Positions 1-5,902 of a stretch of 10,334 nucleotides of DNA are shown here, in pieces. Position 1 is the first letter of the stretch. Each line of letters starts with the position of its first letter. The notes under the pieces are model-generated. The model did no database searches. It was not told where the DNA came from and worked only from the letters and a program-made list of their open reading frames with translations. The stretch covers positions 1-10,334 of the forward strand of contig NZ_ALEE01000067.1 in the NCBI RefSeq assembly GCF_000282995.1, read 5' to 3'. A program made the translations under genes and the position numbers. This DNA is from Melaminivora alkalimesophila (GTDB lineage Bacteria; Pseudomonadota; Gammaproteobacteria; Burkholderiales; Burkholderiaceae_C).

Positions 1-36
1 CCGCCGCTGCCAGAGGCGGCGCAGGCGGGCGCTCAT
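1..36 (-). CDS. lpxK: Probable LpxK N-terminus (lipid A 4'-kinase), cut by window edge
   Basis: Only 12 codons are visible, starting at an ATG at 36-34 and reading MSARLRRLWQRR off the window edge. The basic, amphipathic start with a tryptophan resembles the N-terminus of LpxK, the inner-membrane kinase that phosphorylates the 4' position of tetraacyldisaccharide-1-phosphate in lipid A synthesis. The start lies 10 bases after the exbD stop, and a GAGG ribosome-binding sequence overlaps that stop, so it is very probably translated from the exbBD transcript. In Burkholderiales exbB-exbD is commonly followed by lpxK. That a gene starts here is well supported; its identity is inferred mainly from gene order, since 12 residues are too few for a family match. 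Confidence 0.55.
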   Translation of the reverse strand, partial: MSARLRRLWQRR

Positions 37-46
37 GCGGTCAGCC

Positions 47-478
47 TCAGGGCGCCGCGGCGGCCGAGGACTGGGTGGCGAAGGTGACCTGCACCAGGCC
101 GACCCGGCGTGCGGCCTCCATCACGGTGACCACCGCCTGGTGCGGGGCGGTGGCATCGGCGCTGATGATGACCACGCTGTCGCCCTGGCTACCCGACTGC
201 GCGGCCGCGGCGAGCGCCTGGGCGACGAGCTCGGGGCTGCGGCCCTCCAGGGTCTGGCGGTTGACCGCGTAGCGGCCATCGGCGGCGACGGCGACGATGA
301 TCTCGCGCGGGCGGTCGCGCAGCTGCTCGGCGTTGGCCACCGGCAAGGTCAGCTGCAGCTCGGTGAATTTGCTGTAGGTGGTGGTGAGCATGAGGAAGAT
401 CAGGATCACCAGCAGCACGTCGATGAACGGGATCAGGTTGATCTCCGGCTCTTCCTTGGCGCGGGGGCGGAAGTTCAT
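47..478 (-). CDS. exbD: ExbD/TolR-family biopolymer transport protein
   Basis: The product has 143 residues, the usual ExbD length. It is a single-span inner-membrane protein that with ExbB forms a proton channel energising TonB-dependent outer-membrane uptake. Residues 1-14 are a charged cytoplasmic tail. One hydrophobic helix runs from about 15 to 33. It contains the PFIDVLLV motif, whose Asp20 aligns with the proton-carrying Asp25 of E. coli ExbD. The rest is a periplasmic domain containing the TLPVA motif and a VVIISADA strand typical of the family. The ATG at 478 has a GGAG sequence upstream. The gene lies 31 bases after exbB and 10 bases before the next start, so the three are one operon. 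TolR is the main alternative, but no tolA, tolB or pal is nearby. No tonB gene is in the window. Confidence 0.93.
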   Translation of the reverse strand: MNFRPRAKEEPEINLIPFIDVLLVILIFLMLTTTYSKFTELQLTLPVANAEQLRDRPREIIVAVAADGRYAVNRQTLEGRSPELVAQALAAAAQSGSQGDSVVIISADATAPHQAVVTVMEAARRVGLVQVTFATQSSAAAAP

Positions 479-509
479 GGCAGATCGCTCCGGTGGGCAG
501 GGCGCGCCG

Positions 510-1142
510 TCAGCGCGGCAGCCGCATGAGGTGGCGCACGAACTGCTCGGCGGCGAGCTCGAGGTGGAGCAGGTAGCCGTCCACGCGGCTGCGGAAATAG
601 CGCCAGAAGATCAGCGCCGGGATGGCGACGATCAGGCCGAAGGCAGTGTTGTAGAGCGCGACCGAGATGCCGTGGGCGAGCTGCGCGGGGTTGCCGCCGC
701 CGCCCACACCGCCGGCGCCGCCCTGGGAGCCGAAGATCTCGATCATGCCGACCACGGTGCCGAGCAGCCCCAGCAGCGGCGCCGCCGAGGCGATGGTGGC
801 AAGCGCGTTCAGGTATTTTTCCAGGCGCTGTGCGGCCGCGCGCCCAGCGCCTTCCATGGCGGCGCGCAGCTCGGCCTCGGAAGCCTGGGGATGGGCCGCC
901 ACGGTGCGCAGCCCCGTCGCCAGCACTTCGCCCATGACCGAGCTCTGGGCAAGCTGGTTCACCGTCTCGGCCGCCGGCACGCCGCGCGAGGACACCGACA
1001 GCGCCTCATCCAGCAGCTTGGGCGGCGCCACACGGGCCGTCTTCAGCGCCATGAAGCGTTCGAAAATCAGCGCCAGCGCCAGGATGGAACAGGCAAGCAG
1101 GGGCCAGATCGGCCAGCCTGCGGCTTGTATGATGGAAAGCAC
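510..1142 (-). CDS. exbB: ExbB/MotA/TolQ-family proton channel protein
   Basis: The product has 210 residues with the three-helix layout of the family: TM1 about 9-29, TM2 about 115-137 and TM3 about 161-182. A cytoplasmic domain lies between TM1 and TM2. TM2 contains LLGLLGTVVGM, whose Thr129 aligns with Thr148 of E. coli ExbB. TM3 contains ALYNTAFGLIVAIPAL, with Thr166 matching Thr181. The position matching channel residue Glu176 is Val161. A glycine-rich stretch (138-150) joins TM2 and TM3. The start is a GTG at 1142 with GGAG six bases upstream; no internal ATG would keep TM1. It is the first gene of the exbB-exbD-(lpxK) operon and is transcribed away from xseA. TolQ is possible, but the neighbours favour ExbB. 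It acts in the inner membrane with ExbD. Confidence 0.92.
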   Translation of the reverse strand: MLSIIQAAGWPIWPLLACSILALALIFERFMALKTARVAPPKLLDEALSVSSRGVPAAETVNQLAQSSVMGEVLATGLRTVAAHPQASEAELRAAMEGAGRAAAQRLEKYLNALATIASAAPLLGLLGTVVGMIEIFGSQGGAGGVGGGGNPAQLAHGISVALYNTAFGLIVAIPALIFWRYFRSRVDGYLLHLELAAEQFVRHLMRLPR

Positions 1143-1467
1143 GTCTCACTCCGCTCGAATGCCAGGCAACCCGCGATTATGGCGCAGCCCCGCAGGCCTC
1201 CCGCAGAGCCGCGACCACGGTCCCTCTTGCCCCCAATTTCTGTGGATAACTTTGTGGGAAACCCCGTGCACAGCAGGCCCAAGTCGGCACCGGTGCTTGC
1301 TTTCGCTGCGGTGATGAAAAAAAAGACAGGCGAAATCCTATATAAATCAATGACTTGTGCTGTTGCTCACAGTAAGTGCGTGAAAACATTCGCGCAGAAG
1401 GCTGTCAACGCCGCAGGCTCCCAGCTGTGGATGGGTGGCGCCTGGCGGGGCGCGGGGCTGCCCGGAG
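1143..1467. other. Divergent exbB-xseA intergenic region
   Basis: This 325-base spacer separates the minus-strand exbB operon from plus-strand xseA and must hold both promoters. Its left part is GC-rich without visible structure. From about 1231 it holds a DnaA-box-like tandem. From 1316 to 1350 it is AT-rich, with a run of eight A (1317-1324) and CTATATAAAT (1338-1347), which could supply a -10 element on either strand. I cannot pair either with a convincing -35 hexamer. Open frames crossing it show no recognisable protein and probably arise by chance. Confidence 0.6.
1241..1261. promoter_or_regulatory. Tandem DnaA-box-like sequence
   Basis: Bases 1241-1249 read TGTGGATAA, the exact reverse complement of the consensus DnaA box TTATCCACA. 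A second copy in the same orientation, TGTGGGAAA (1253-1261), matches 7 of 9 positions and starts 12 bases later. A third weaker match, TGTGGATGG (1426-1434, 7 of 9), lies just before xseA. The sequence match is direct observation. DnaA binding, and any regulation of xseA or exbB, is inference. A 9-mer match can be coincidental, but it stands out in this GC-rich background. Confidence 0.45.
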
Positions 1468-2796
1468 ATGGCCGTGCTTGAGCCGCCGGTCGACGCCGCG
1501 AGCGACCCGGTCTGGGCGGTGGGGGCGCTGTGCCGCGCGGTGGGCGATGCGCTGGCCGCGCGCTTCAACCCGGTGGCGGTGCGCGGCGAGATCACGGGTT
1601 TCTCGCGCGCGGCGAGCGGCCATTGCTATTTCACGCTCAAGGACCGCGACGGGCAGCTGCGCTGTGCCATGTTCCGGCGCGCGGCGCAAGGGCTTGCGGT
1701 GCTGCCGCGCGACGGCGAGCAGGTCGAGGTGCGCGGGCGGATCGGGGTGTACGAGGCACGCGGCGACCTGCAGCTGGTGGTGGAGGACATTCGTCGGGCC
1801 GGCCAGGGCGCGCTGTTCGAGGAGTTCCTGCGGCTCAAGGCCCGGCTGGAGGCCGAAGGGCTGTTCGATCCGACAAGGAAGCGCCCGCTGCCGACGCTGC
1901 CGCGCGGCATCGGCATCGTCACCTCGCCCGGAGCGGCCGCACTGCACGATGTGGTCACGGCGCTGCGGCGGCGCGTGCCGCACATCCCGGTGGTGCTGGT
2001 GCCGGCGCTGGTGCAGGGCGCGCAGGCGCCGGCCTCGATCTGCGCGGCGCTGGAGCAGTTGTACCGACTGGCTGCAGAGGGCGGGGGCGAGGGGTATGCC
2101 GCTGGCGCGCCGCCGATCGACGCCATCCTGCTGGTGCGCGGCGGCGGCTCGATCGAAGACCTGTGGGCCTTCAACGACGAACAGGTGGCGCGCACGGTGG
2201 TGCAAAGCCCGGTGCCGCTGGTGAGCGGCATCGGGCACGAGACGGACTTCACCATCGCCGATTTCTGCGCCGACCTGCGCGCGCCCACGCCCACCGCGGC
2301 GGCGGAACTGGTAGCAGAGCCGCGCGAGCTCTGGTTGGGGGCGCTGCAGCTGCTGGGCGAGCGGCTGTCGGAGGGCCTGCAGCGCCAGCTCGACCAGCGC
2401 CACCAGCGCCTGGACATGGCGGCCCAGCGCCTCGGGCGCCCCTCGGGCCTGCTGGCACGCCAGCAGCTGCAGCTCGCGCGCACTGGGCAGCGCATGCGGC
2501 ATGCGGCGTTGCTGCGGCTGCAGCGGCTGGACCAGGAGCGCCAGCGCGTGCAGGCGCAGTTCCCGCAGCTGTGGCAACGCCGCCTTGCGCTGCAGGGCGA
2601 GCAGCTGGAGCGGCTCGGCCTGCGGCTGGAGCTGCTGAACCCGCAGCGCGTGCTCGAGCGCGGTTATGCGCTGCTCACGGATGCAGAGGGCCGGGCAGTG
2701 ACCGACCCGGCGCAGGTGCGCACGGGCGACGCGCTGCAGGCGCGACTGGCCGGGGGCGCACTCGACCTGGTGGCCGCGCCGCCGCGCTTGCTGTAG
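1468..2796 (+). CDS. xseA: Exodeoxyribonuclease VII large subunit
   Basis: The product has 442 residues, close to the 456 of E. coli XseA. With several copies of XseB it degrades single-stranded DNA from both ends to oligonucleotides, in repair and recombination in the cytoplasm. An N-terminal OB fold spans about 15-110. The catalytic domain follows and includes GIVTSPGAAALHD (148-161), RGGGSIEDLWAFN (224-236), GHETDFTIADF (256-266) and PTPTAAAE (273-280). Asp161, Arg224, His257 and Asp260 align with the residues reported as essential in E. coli. A helical region rich in Gln, Arg and Leu (285-390) is the probable XseB-binding coiled coil, and NPQRVLERGYALL (391-403) closes the family pattern. 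A small Gly-rich insertion sits at 203-213. I chose the ATG at 1468; a GTG at 1435 adds 11 residues unlike the family. xseB is not in the window. Confidence 0.95.
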   Translation: MAVLEPPVDAASDPVWAVGALCRAVGDALAARFNPVAVRGEITGFSRAASGHCYFTLKDRDGQLRCAMFRRAAQGLAVLPRDGEQVEVRGRIGVYEARGDLQLVVEDIRRAGQGALFEEFLRLKARLEAEGLFDPTRKRPLPTLPRGIGIVTSPGAAALHDVVTALRRRVPHIPVVLVPALVQGAQAPASICAALEQLYRLAAEGGGEGYAAGAPPIDAILLVRGGGSIEDLWAFNDEQVARTVVQSPVPLVSGIGHETDFTIADFCADLRAPTPTAAAELVAEPRELWLGALQLLGERLSEGLQRQLDQRHQRLDMAAQRLGRPSGLLARQQLQLARTGQRMRHAALLRLQRLDQERQRVQAQFPQLWQRRLALQGEQLERLGLRLELLNPQRVLERGYALLTDAEGRAVTDPAQVRTGDALQARLAGGALDLVAAPPRLL

Positions 2797-2833
2797 GCGC
2801 AGGCCGCGAATCGGATTGCGGCAAGCGCCTACA

Positions 2834-2861
2834 AGGAAAGGGGCATTCCATTTCCTACAAT
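2834..2861 (+). promoter_or_regulatory. Candidate sodB promoter and operator-like repeat
   Basis: TACAAT at 2856-2861 matches the -10 consensus at five of six positions and lies about 70 bases before the sodB start. I see no good -35 hexamer at the right distance, so activator help or a weak promoter is likely if this is real. The -10 overlaps one arm of a 6-bp inverted repeat, AGGAAA (2834-2839) and TTTCCT (2851-2856). CCTACAA also occurs twice (2828-2834 and 2854-2860). These repeats could form an operator, but they are short. Confidence 0.35.
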
Positions 2862-2873
2862 GGCTTGTTCGCA

Positions 2874-2896
2874 CCGCCCGCCTCGCATGCGGGCGG
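2874..2896 (+). other. Perfect 8-bp stem-loop in sodB leader
   Basis: CCGCCCGC (2874-2881) and GCGGGCGG (2889-2896) are exact reverse complements around a 7-base loop, forming an all-GC stem. No T-run follows, so it is not a normal intrinsic terminator for xseA. If transcription starts 6-8 bases after the candidate -10 at 2856-2861, the stem would sit almost at the 5' end of the sodB mRNA, 35 bases before the start codon. That position suits a 5' stabilising hairpin or a target of post-transcriptional control. The function is inference. Confidence 0.55.
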
Positions 2897-2931
2897 CCCA
2901 TGACCACAAGCAACAACGAAGGACGACCACC

Positions 2932-3513
2932 ATGGAACACACCCTGCCGCCGCTGCCCTACGCCATTGACGCCCTGGCGCCGCACTACAGCCAGGAAACG
3001 CTCGAATACCACCACGGCAAGCACCACAAGGCCTACGTGGACAACCTGAACAACCTGCAAAAGGGCACCGAGTTCGAGAACATGCCCCTGGAGGAGATCG
3101 TCAAGAAATCCAGCGGCGGCATCTACAACAACGCGGCCCAGATCTGGAACCACACCTTCTTCTGGAACTGCATGACCCCCAACGGCGGCGGCGAGCCTTC
3201 GGGCGCCCTGGCCGAGGCCATCCGCGCCAAGTGGGGCAGCTACGCCGCCTTCAAGGAAGCCTTCGTCAAGAGCGCCGTCGGCAACTTCGGCTCGGGCTGG
3301 ACCTGGCTGGTCAAGAAGCAGGATGGCAGCGTGGACATCGTGAACATGGGCGCCGCCGGCACGCCGCTGACCACCGAGGACAAGCCGGTGCTCACCGTGG
3401 ACGTGTGGGAGCATGCCTACTACATCGACTACCGCAACCAGCGCCCGAAGTTCGTCGAGACCTTCTTCGACAAGCTGGTGAACTGGAAGTTCGCCGAGAG
3501 CAACTTCGCCTGA
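2932..3513 (+). CDS. sodB: Iron superoxide dismutase
   Basis: The product has 193 residues, the same as E. coli SodB, and is a cytoplasmic enzyme that converts superoxide to oxygen and hydrogen peroxide. It opens with the classic [13 protein letters not shown]. The four metal ligands are His27 (in HHGKHH), His74 (in NHTFFW), Asp157 and His161 (in DVWEHAYY). Gln70 in AAQIWNH is the active-site glutamine placed as in iron-type enzymes; manganese enzymes usually carry it in the C-terminal half. FGSGWTWLV (119-127) is also present. The start is the ATG at 2932, six bases after an AAGGACG ribosome-binding sequence. An upstream in-frame ATG at 2860 would add 24 unrelated residues. It lies 135 bases after xseA with its own probable promoter and ends at a strong terminator. 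Iron specificity is inferred from residues; cambialistic use is possible. Confidence 0.97.
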   Translation: MEHTLPPLPYAIDALAPHYSQETLEYHHGKHHKAYVDNLNNLQKGTEFENMPLEEIVKKSSGGIYNNAAQIWNHTFFWNCMTPNGGGEPSGALAEAIRAKWGSYAAFKEAFVKSAVGNFGSGWTWLVKKQDGSVDIVNMGAAGTPLTTEDKPVLTVDVWEHAYYIDYRNQRPKFVETFFDKLVNWKFAESNFA

Positions 3514-3525
3514 CGCCGGGCGTCC

Positions 3526-3556
3526 GGCCGCCGCTCCCCGTGCGGGCAGGGCGGCC
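3526..3556. other. Secondary stem-loop between sodB stop and terminator
   Basis: GGCCGCC (3526-3532) pairs with GGCGGCC (3550-3556). The loop contains a small nested CCCG-CGGG hairpin (3537-3546). It has no adjacent T-run and lies just before the main terminator. It may protect the 3' end or mean nothing, as such GC repeats are common at this base composition. Confidence 0.3.
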
Positions 3557-3561
3557 CCATG

Positions 3562-3594
3562 AAAAACCCCGGGCAGACCGCTCCGGGGTTTTTT
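3562..3594. terminator. Bidirectional Rho-independent terminator, sodB / suf operon
   Basis: AAAAACCCCGG (3562-3572) and CCGGGGTTTTT (3583-3593) are exact reverse complements around a 10-base loop. On the plus strand the GC stem is followed by TTTTTT (3589-3594), 49 bases after the sodB stop. On the minus strand it is followed by an equivalent U-run, 14 bases after the sufT stop. One element therefore ends both convergent units. Confidence 0.92.
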
Positions 3595-3607
3595 GTGGGC
3601 GCAGCCT

Positions 3608-4162
3608 TCAGAGCCCGAGCGCGAGCAGCGCCTCCTCGGACATGCGCGAGCGATCCCAGGGTGGGTCGAACACCAGGTTCACGGTGATCTCGCCCACCCG
3701 CGGCAGCGCCAGGATCTTGTCGCAAACCTCGTTGGCGATCGACTCGCCCATCCCGCAGCCCGGTGCGGTGAGCGTCATGTCGACCACGGCGCGCACCTTG
3801 TCCTGCTCCGCCAGGGGCTCGAATTCCAGCCGGTAGACCAGCCCCAGATCCACGATGTTCACGGGGATCTCCGGGTCGTAGCAGGTGCGCAGCTGCTGCC
3901 ACACCAGCGGCTCCAGGTCGTCGATATGCAGATCCTCGGGGACCACGATGGCTTCGGGCGGCTGCTTGCCGATGGCGTCGGCGTCGCTGCCCTTGAGCCG
4001 CATCAGCTGGCCCTCGACCAGCAGCGTGAAGGAGCCCCCCAGCGCCTGGGTGATCTGGGCGAGCTGGCCGGCCTCCAGCTCCACCGGGTGGCCGCTGGGG
4101 ATGGTCTCGACCTGGACCGGGCGGCGCACCAGGACGTCCTCGCGGTGTCGGCGGTGCATCAT
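3608..4162 (-). CDS. sufT: SufT, DUF59/MIP18-like iron-sulfur maturation factor
   Basis: The product has 184 residues, the usual length for SufT proteins. The family works in iron-sulfur cluster assembly or delivery and relates to the PaaD and eukaryotic MIP18/CIA2 proteins. Residues 1-80 are the SufT-specific N-terminal part. The DUF59 domain follows, with DPEIPVNIVDLGLVY at 96-110, TLTAPGC at 130-136 with the conserved Cys136, and the FDPPWD segment at 165-170. The ATG at 4162 is chosen because it overlaps the sufU stop by four bases (ATGA) and has an AGGAGGG ribosome-binding sequence eight bases upstream. Longer frames upstream are only read-through of the sufU region. It is the last gene of the operon, just before the shared terminator. 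The biochemical role in this organism is inferred from family and context. Confidence 0.92.
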   Translation of the reverse strand: MMHRRHREDVLVRRPVQVETIPSGHPVELEAGQLAQITQALGGSFTLLVEGQLMRLKGSDADAIGKQPPEAIVVPEDLHIDDLEPLVWQQLRTCYDPEIPVNIVDLGLVYRLEFEPLAEQDKVRAVVDMTLTAPGCGMGESIANEVCDKILALPRVGEITVNLVFDPPWDRSRMSEEALLALGL

Positions 4163-4641
4163 GAGGGTTGCCCTCCTGCCGCCTGCGTGCCGCCGTTGCC
4201 CGCACCGGGCGCGATGGCGTGGGCCAGCGCGTGCCAGCCCAGCAGGGCGCACTTGATGCGGCTCGGATAACGGCGCACGGCGCTCAGGCTCACCAGCTTG
4301 CCCAGAGGCGCCTCGCCCGGGGCTTCCTCGCCGGTCAGCAGGCCGCGGAAATGCTGCTGCAGTTCCTGGGCCGCCCCGACCTTGCCGCCCTTGACGGCTT
4401 CGGTCATGAGCGAGGTGGAGGCCATGCAGATGGCGCAGCCCTGGCCGGTGAAGCGGATGTCCTCCACCTGATCGCCCTCGATGCGCAGCTGCACCGCCAC
4501 GCGGTCGCCGCACGAGGGGTTGGTTCCCTCCGCCGCGTGCGTGGCGCCCGGCAGGGGGCCGTAGTTGCGCGGCGCACGCTTGTGCTCCATGACGACCTCC
4601 TGGTAGAGCTCGTCCTCGGCGCTGCCCAGCATGTCGTTCAT
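4159..4641 (-). CDS. sufU: SufU, zinc-dependent sulfur acceptor of SufS
   Basis: The product has 160 residues and belongs to the IscU/NifU fold in its SufU branch. It probably accepts persulfide sulfur from SufS and hands it to the SufBCD scaffold. Cys44 and Asp46 (NPSCGD), Cys69 (GQGCAIC) and Cys131 (KCALLGW) match the zinc ligands and reactive cysteine of Bacillus subtilis SufU (41, 43, 66, 128) with identical spacing. The segment between Cys69 and Cys131 has the extra length that separates SufU from IscU. The last 15 residues are Gly/Ala/Gln-rich and probably disordered. Its start overlaps the sufS stop by four bases, and a GGAGG ribosome-binding sequence lies seven bases upstream inside sufS. 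The sulfur-transfer role rather than a scaffold role is inferred from these residues and from the absence of sufE. Confidence 0.95.
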   Translation of the reverse strand: MNDMLGSAEDELYQEVVMEHKRAPRNYGPLPGATHAAEGTNPSCGDRVAVQLRIEGDQVEDIRFTGQGCAICMASTSLMTEAVKGGKVGAAQELQQHFRGLLTGEEAPGEAPLGKLVSLSAVRRYPSRIKCALLGWHALAHAIAPGAGNGGTQAAGGQPS

Positions 4642-5900
4642 CGCAATACCTCCAGGGCGCGCGCCACGCCGGCGAGCAGGCGCTCGACCTCGTCCGCGGT
4701 GTTGTACAGGGCAAAGGAGGCGCGCGTCGTCGGCCCCAGCCCGAGGTGATCGTGCAGCGGCTGGGCGCAGTGGTGGCCCGTGCGCACGGCGATGCCGCGC
4801 TCGTCGAGCAGCGTGCCGATGTCGTGTGGATGCACGTCGCGCGCCACGAAGGCGACCAGCGCGGCCTGCGTGGCGTGCGGGCTCAGCACCGTGACGCCGT
4901 CGAGCGCCGCCAGTCCGGCCGCGGCCTGGGCGCGCAGCGCCTGCACGTGGGCGTCGATGCGCTCGCGGCCGATGGCGTCGATGTAGCGCGCCGCCGCCGC
5001 CAATCCCACCGCGCCCGCCACGTTCGGCGTGCCGCCTTCGAGGCGCGCGGGCAGGGCGGCAAAGCCCGCCCCATCCAGGCGCACCCAGTCCACCATGTCA
5101 CCGCCCAGGCGCAGCGGGTAGAGGCGTTCCAGCGCCTCGCGCCGGCCGACGAGCGCGCCGGTGCCCATGGGCCCGTGCATCTTGTGGCCGGAGAAGGCCA
5201 TGAAGTCGCACGCCAGCTGCGTGAGCGGCGGCATGGCGTGGGCCACGGCCTGGGCCGCGTCGAGCACCGTCAGCGCGCCGGCATCGCGCGCCAGTTCCAG
5301 CATGGCGGCGTAGCGCGGCTGCTCGCCGGTGGCGTTGGCCGTGGCGGTCAGGGCCAGCACGCGCGTGCGCTCGCCCAGCAGCTTCGCCAGGTCCTGCAGG
5401 TGCAGCCGTCCCTGGGCATCCGGTTGCAGGACGCGCAGGACGGCGCCACTCATGCGCGCCGCGTGCTGCCAGGGCAGCAGGTTGGCATGGTGCTCCAGGC
5501 CGGAGACGATGATCTCGTCGCCCGGGCGCAGCCAGGCATGGCCGGGCCCGCCGGCCCACAGGCCGTGGGCAACCATGTTCAGGGCCTCGGTGGTGCCGGA
5601 GGTGAAGACCAGCTCGTGCGTGTCGTCCGCGCCGACGAAGGCCTTGAGGGTGGCGCGCGCGGCATCGAAGGCGTCGGTCGCACGCTGGCTCAGCGTGTGC
5701 ACGCCGCGGTGGATGTTCGCGCGGTCCTGCGTCTCGAAACGCTCCATGGCCTGCAGCACGGCGCGCGGCAGCTGGGTGGTCGCGGCGTTGTCCAGATAGG
5801 CCAGTGGCTGGCCGTGGACGGACTGCGCGAGCACGGGAAAGTCCGCGCGCAGCTCGTGCACCGGCAGGGCGGGGTGGAGCAGGGGATGGGAGCTGTCCAT
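4638..5900 (-). CDS. sufS: SufS, PLP-dependent cysteine desulfurase
   Basis: The product has 420 residues and a class V aminotransferase fold. It removes sulfur from cysteine, giving alanine and an enzyme persulfide. The PLP-binding lysine is Lys240 (SGHKMHGP). Asp214 (in VLDAAQ) should bind the cofactor pyridine nitrogen, and EHHANLLPW (136-144) forms the ring-stacking region. The catalytic cysteine is Cys378 in RTGHHCAQP. His359 in VHPHD lies 19 residues before it, as the zinc-swapping His342 does in B. subtilis SufS. The HVSN segment common in the family reads TATAN here (185-189), keeping the Asn. The ATG at 5900 is preferred over a TTG at 5906 because the GGGGAAG ribosome-binding sequence is ten bases away, against four. 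It begins two bases after the sufD stop. CsdA-type desulfurase is the alternative name; context favours SufS. Confidence 0.95.
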   Translation of the reverse strand: MDSSHPLLHPALPVHELRADFPVLAQSVHGQPLAYLDNAATTQLPRAVLQAMERFETQDRANIHRGVHTLSQRATDAFDAARATLKAFVGADDTHELVFTSGTTEALNMVAHGLWAGGPGHAWLRPGDEIIVSGLEHHANLLPWQHAARMSGAVLRVLQPDAQGRLHLQDLAKLLGERTRVLALTATANATGEQPRYAAMLELARDAGALTVLDAAQAVAHAMPPLTQLACDFMAFSGHKMHGPMGTGALVGRREALERLYPLRLGGDMVDWVRLDGAGFAALPARLEGGTPNVAGAVGLAAAARYIDAIGRERIDAHVQALRAQAAAGLAALDGVTVLSPHATQAALVAFVARDVHPHDIGTLLDERGIAVRTGHHCAQPLHDHLGLGPTTRASFALYNTADEVERLLAGVARALEVLR

Positions 5901-5902
5901 GA

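Noticed and set aside
1435..1467. Upstream GTG start for xseA
   Set aside because: It adds 11 residues that do not resemble XseA; the ATG at 1468 gives the expected N-terminus. It cannot be fully excluded.
2874..2896. Stem-loop as intrinsic terminator of xseA
   Set aside because: No T-run follows on either strand; it reads CCCATGACC after the stem.
2860..2931. Upstream ATG start for sodB
   Set aside because: It would translate through the stem-loop and add 24 residues unlike SodB; the ATG at 2932 has a proper ribosome-binding site.
1405..3414. 669-codon minus-strand open frame antisense to xseA and sodB
   Set aside because: It lies opposite two strongly conserved genes, and its translation is rich in His, Arg, Gln and Ala with no domain. 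It is a GC-driven shadow.
4163..4714. N-terminal extension of the sufT frame through sufU
   Set aside because: Overlaps all of sufU in another frame. The ATG at 4162 gives normal length and a strong ribosome-binding site.
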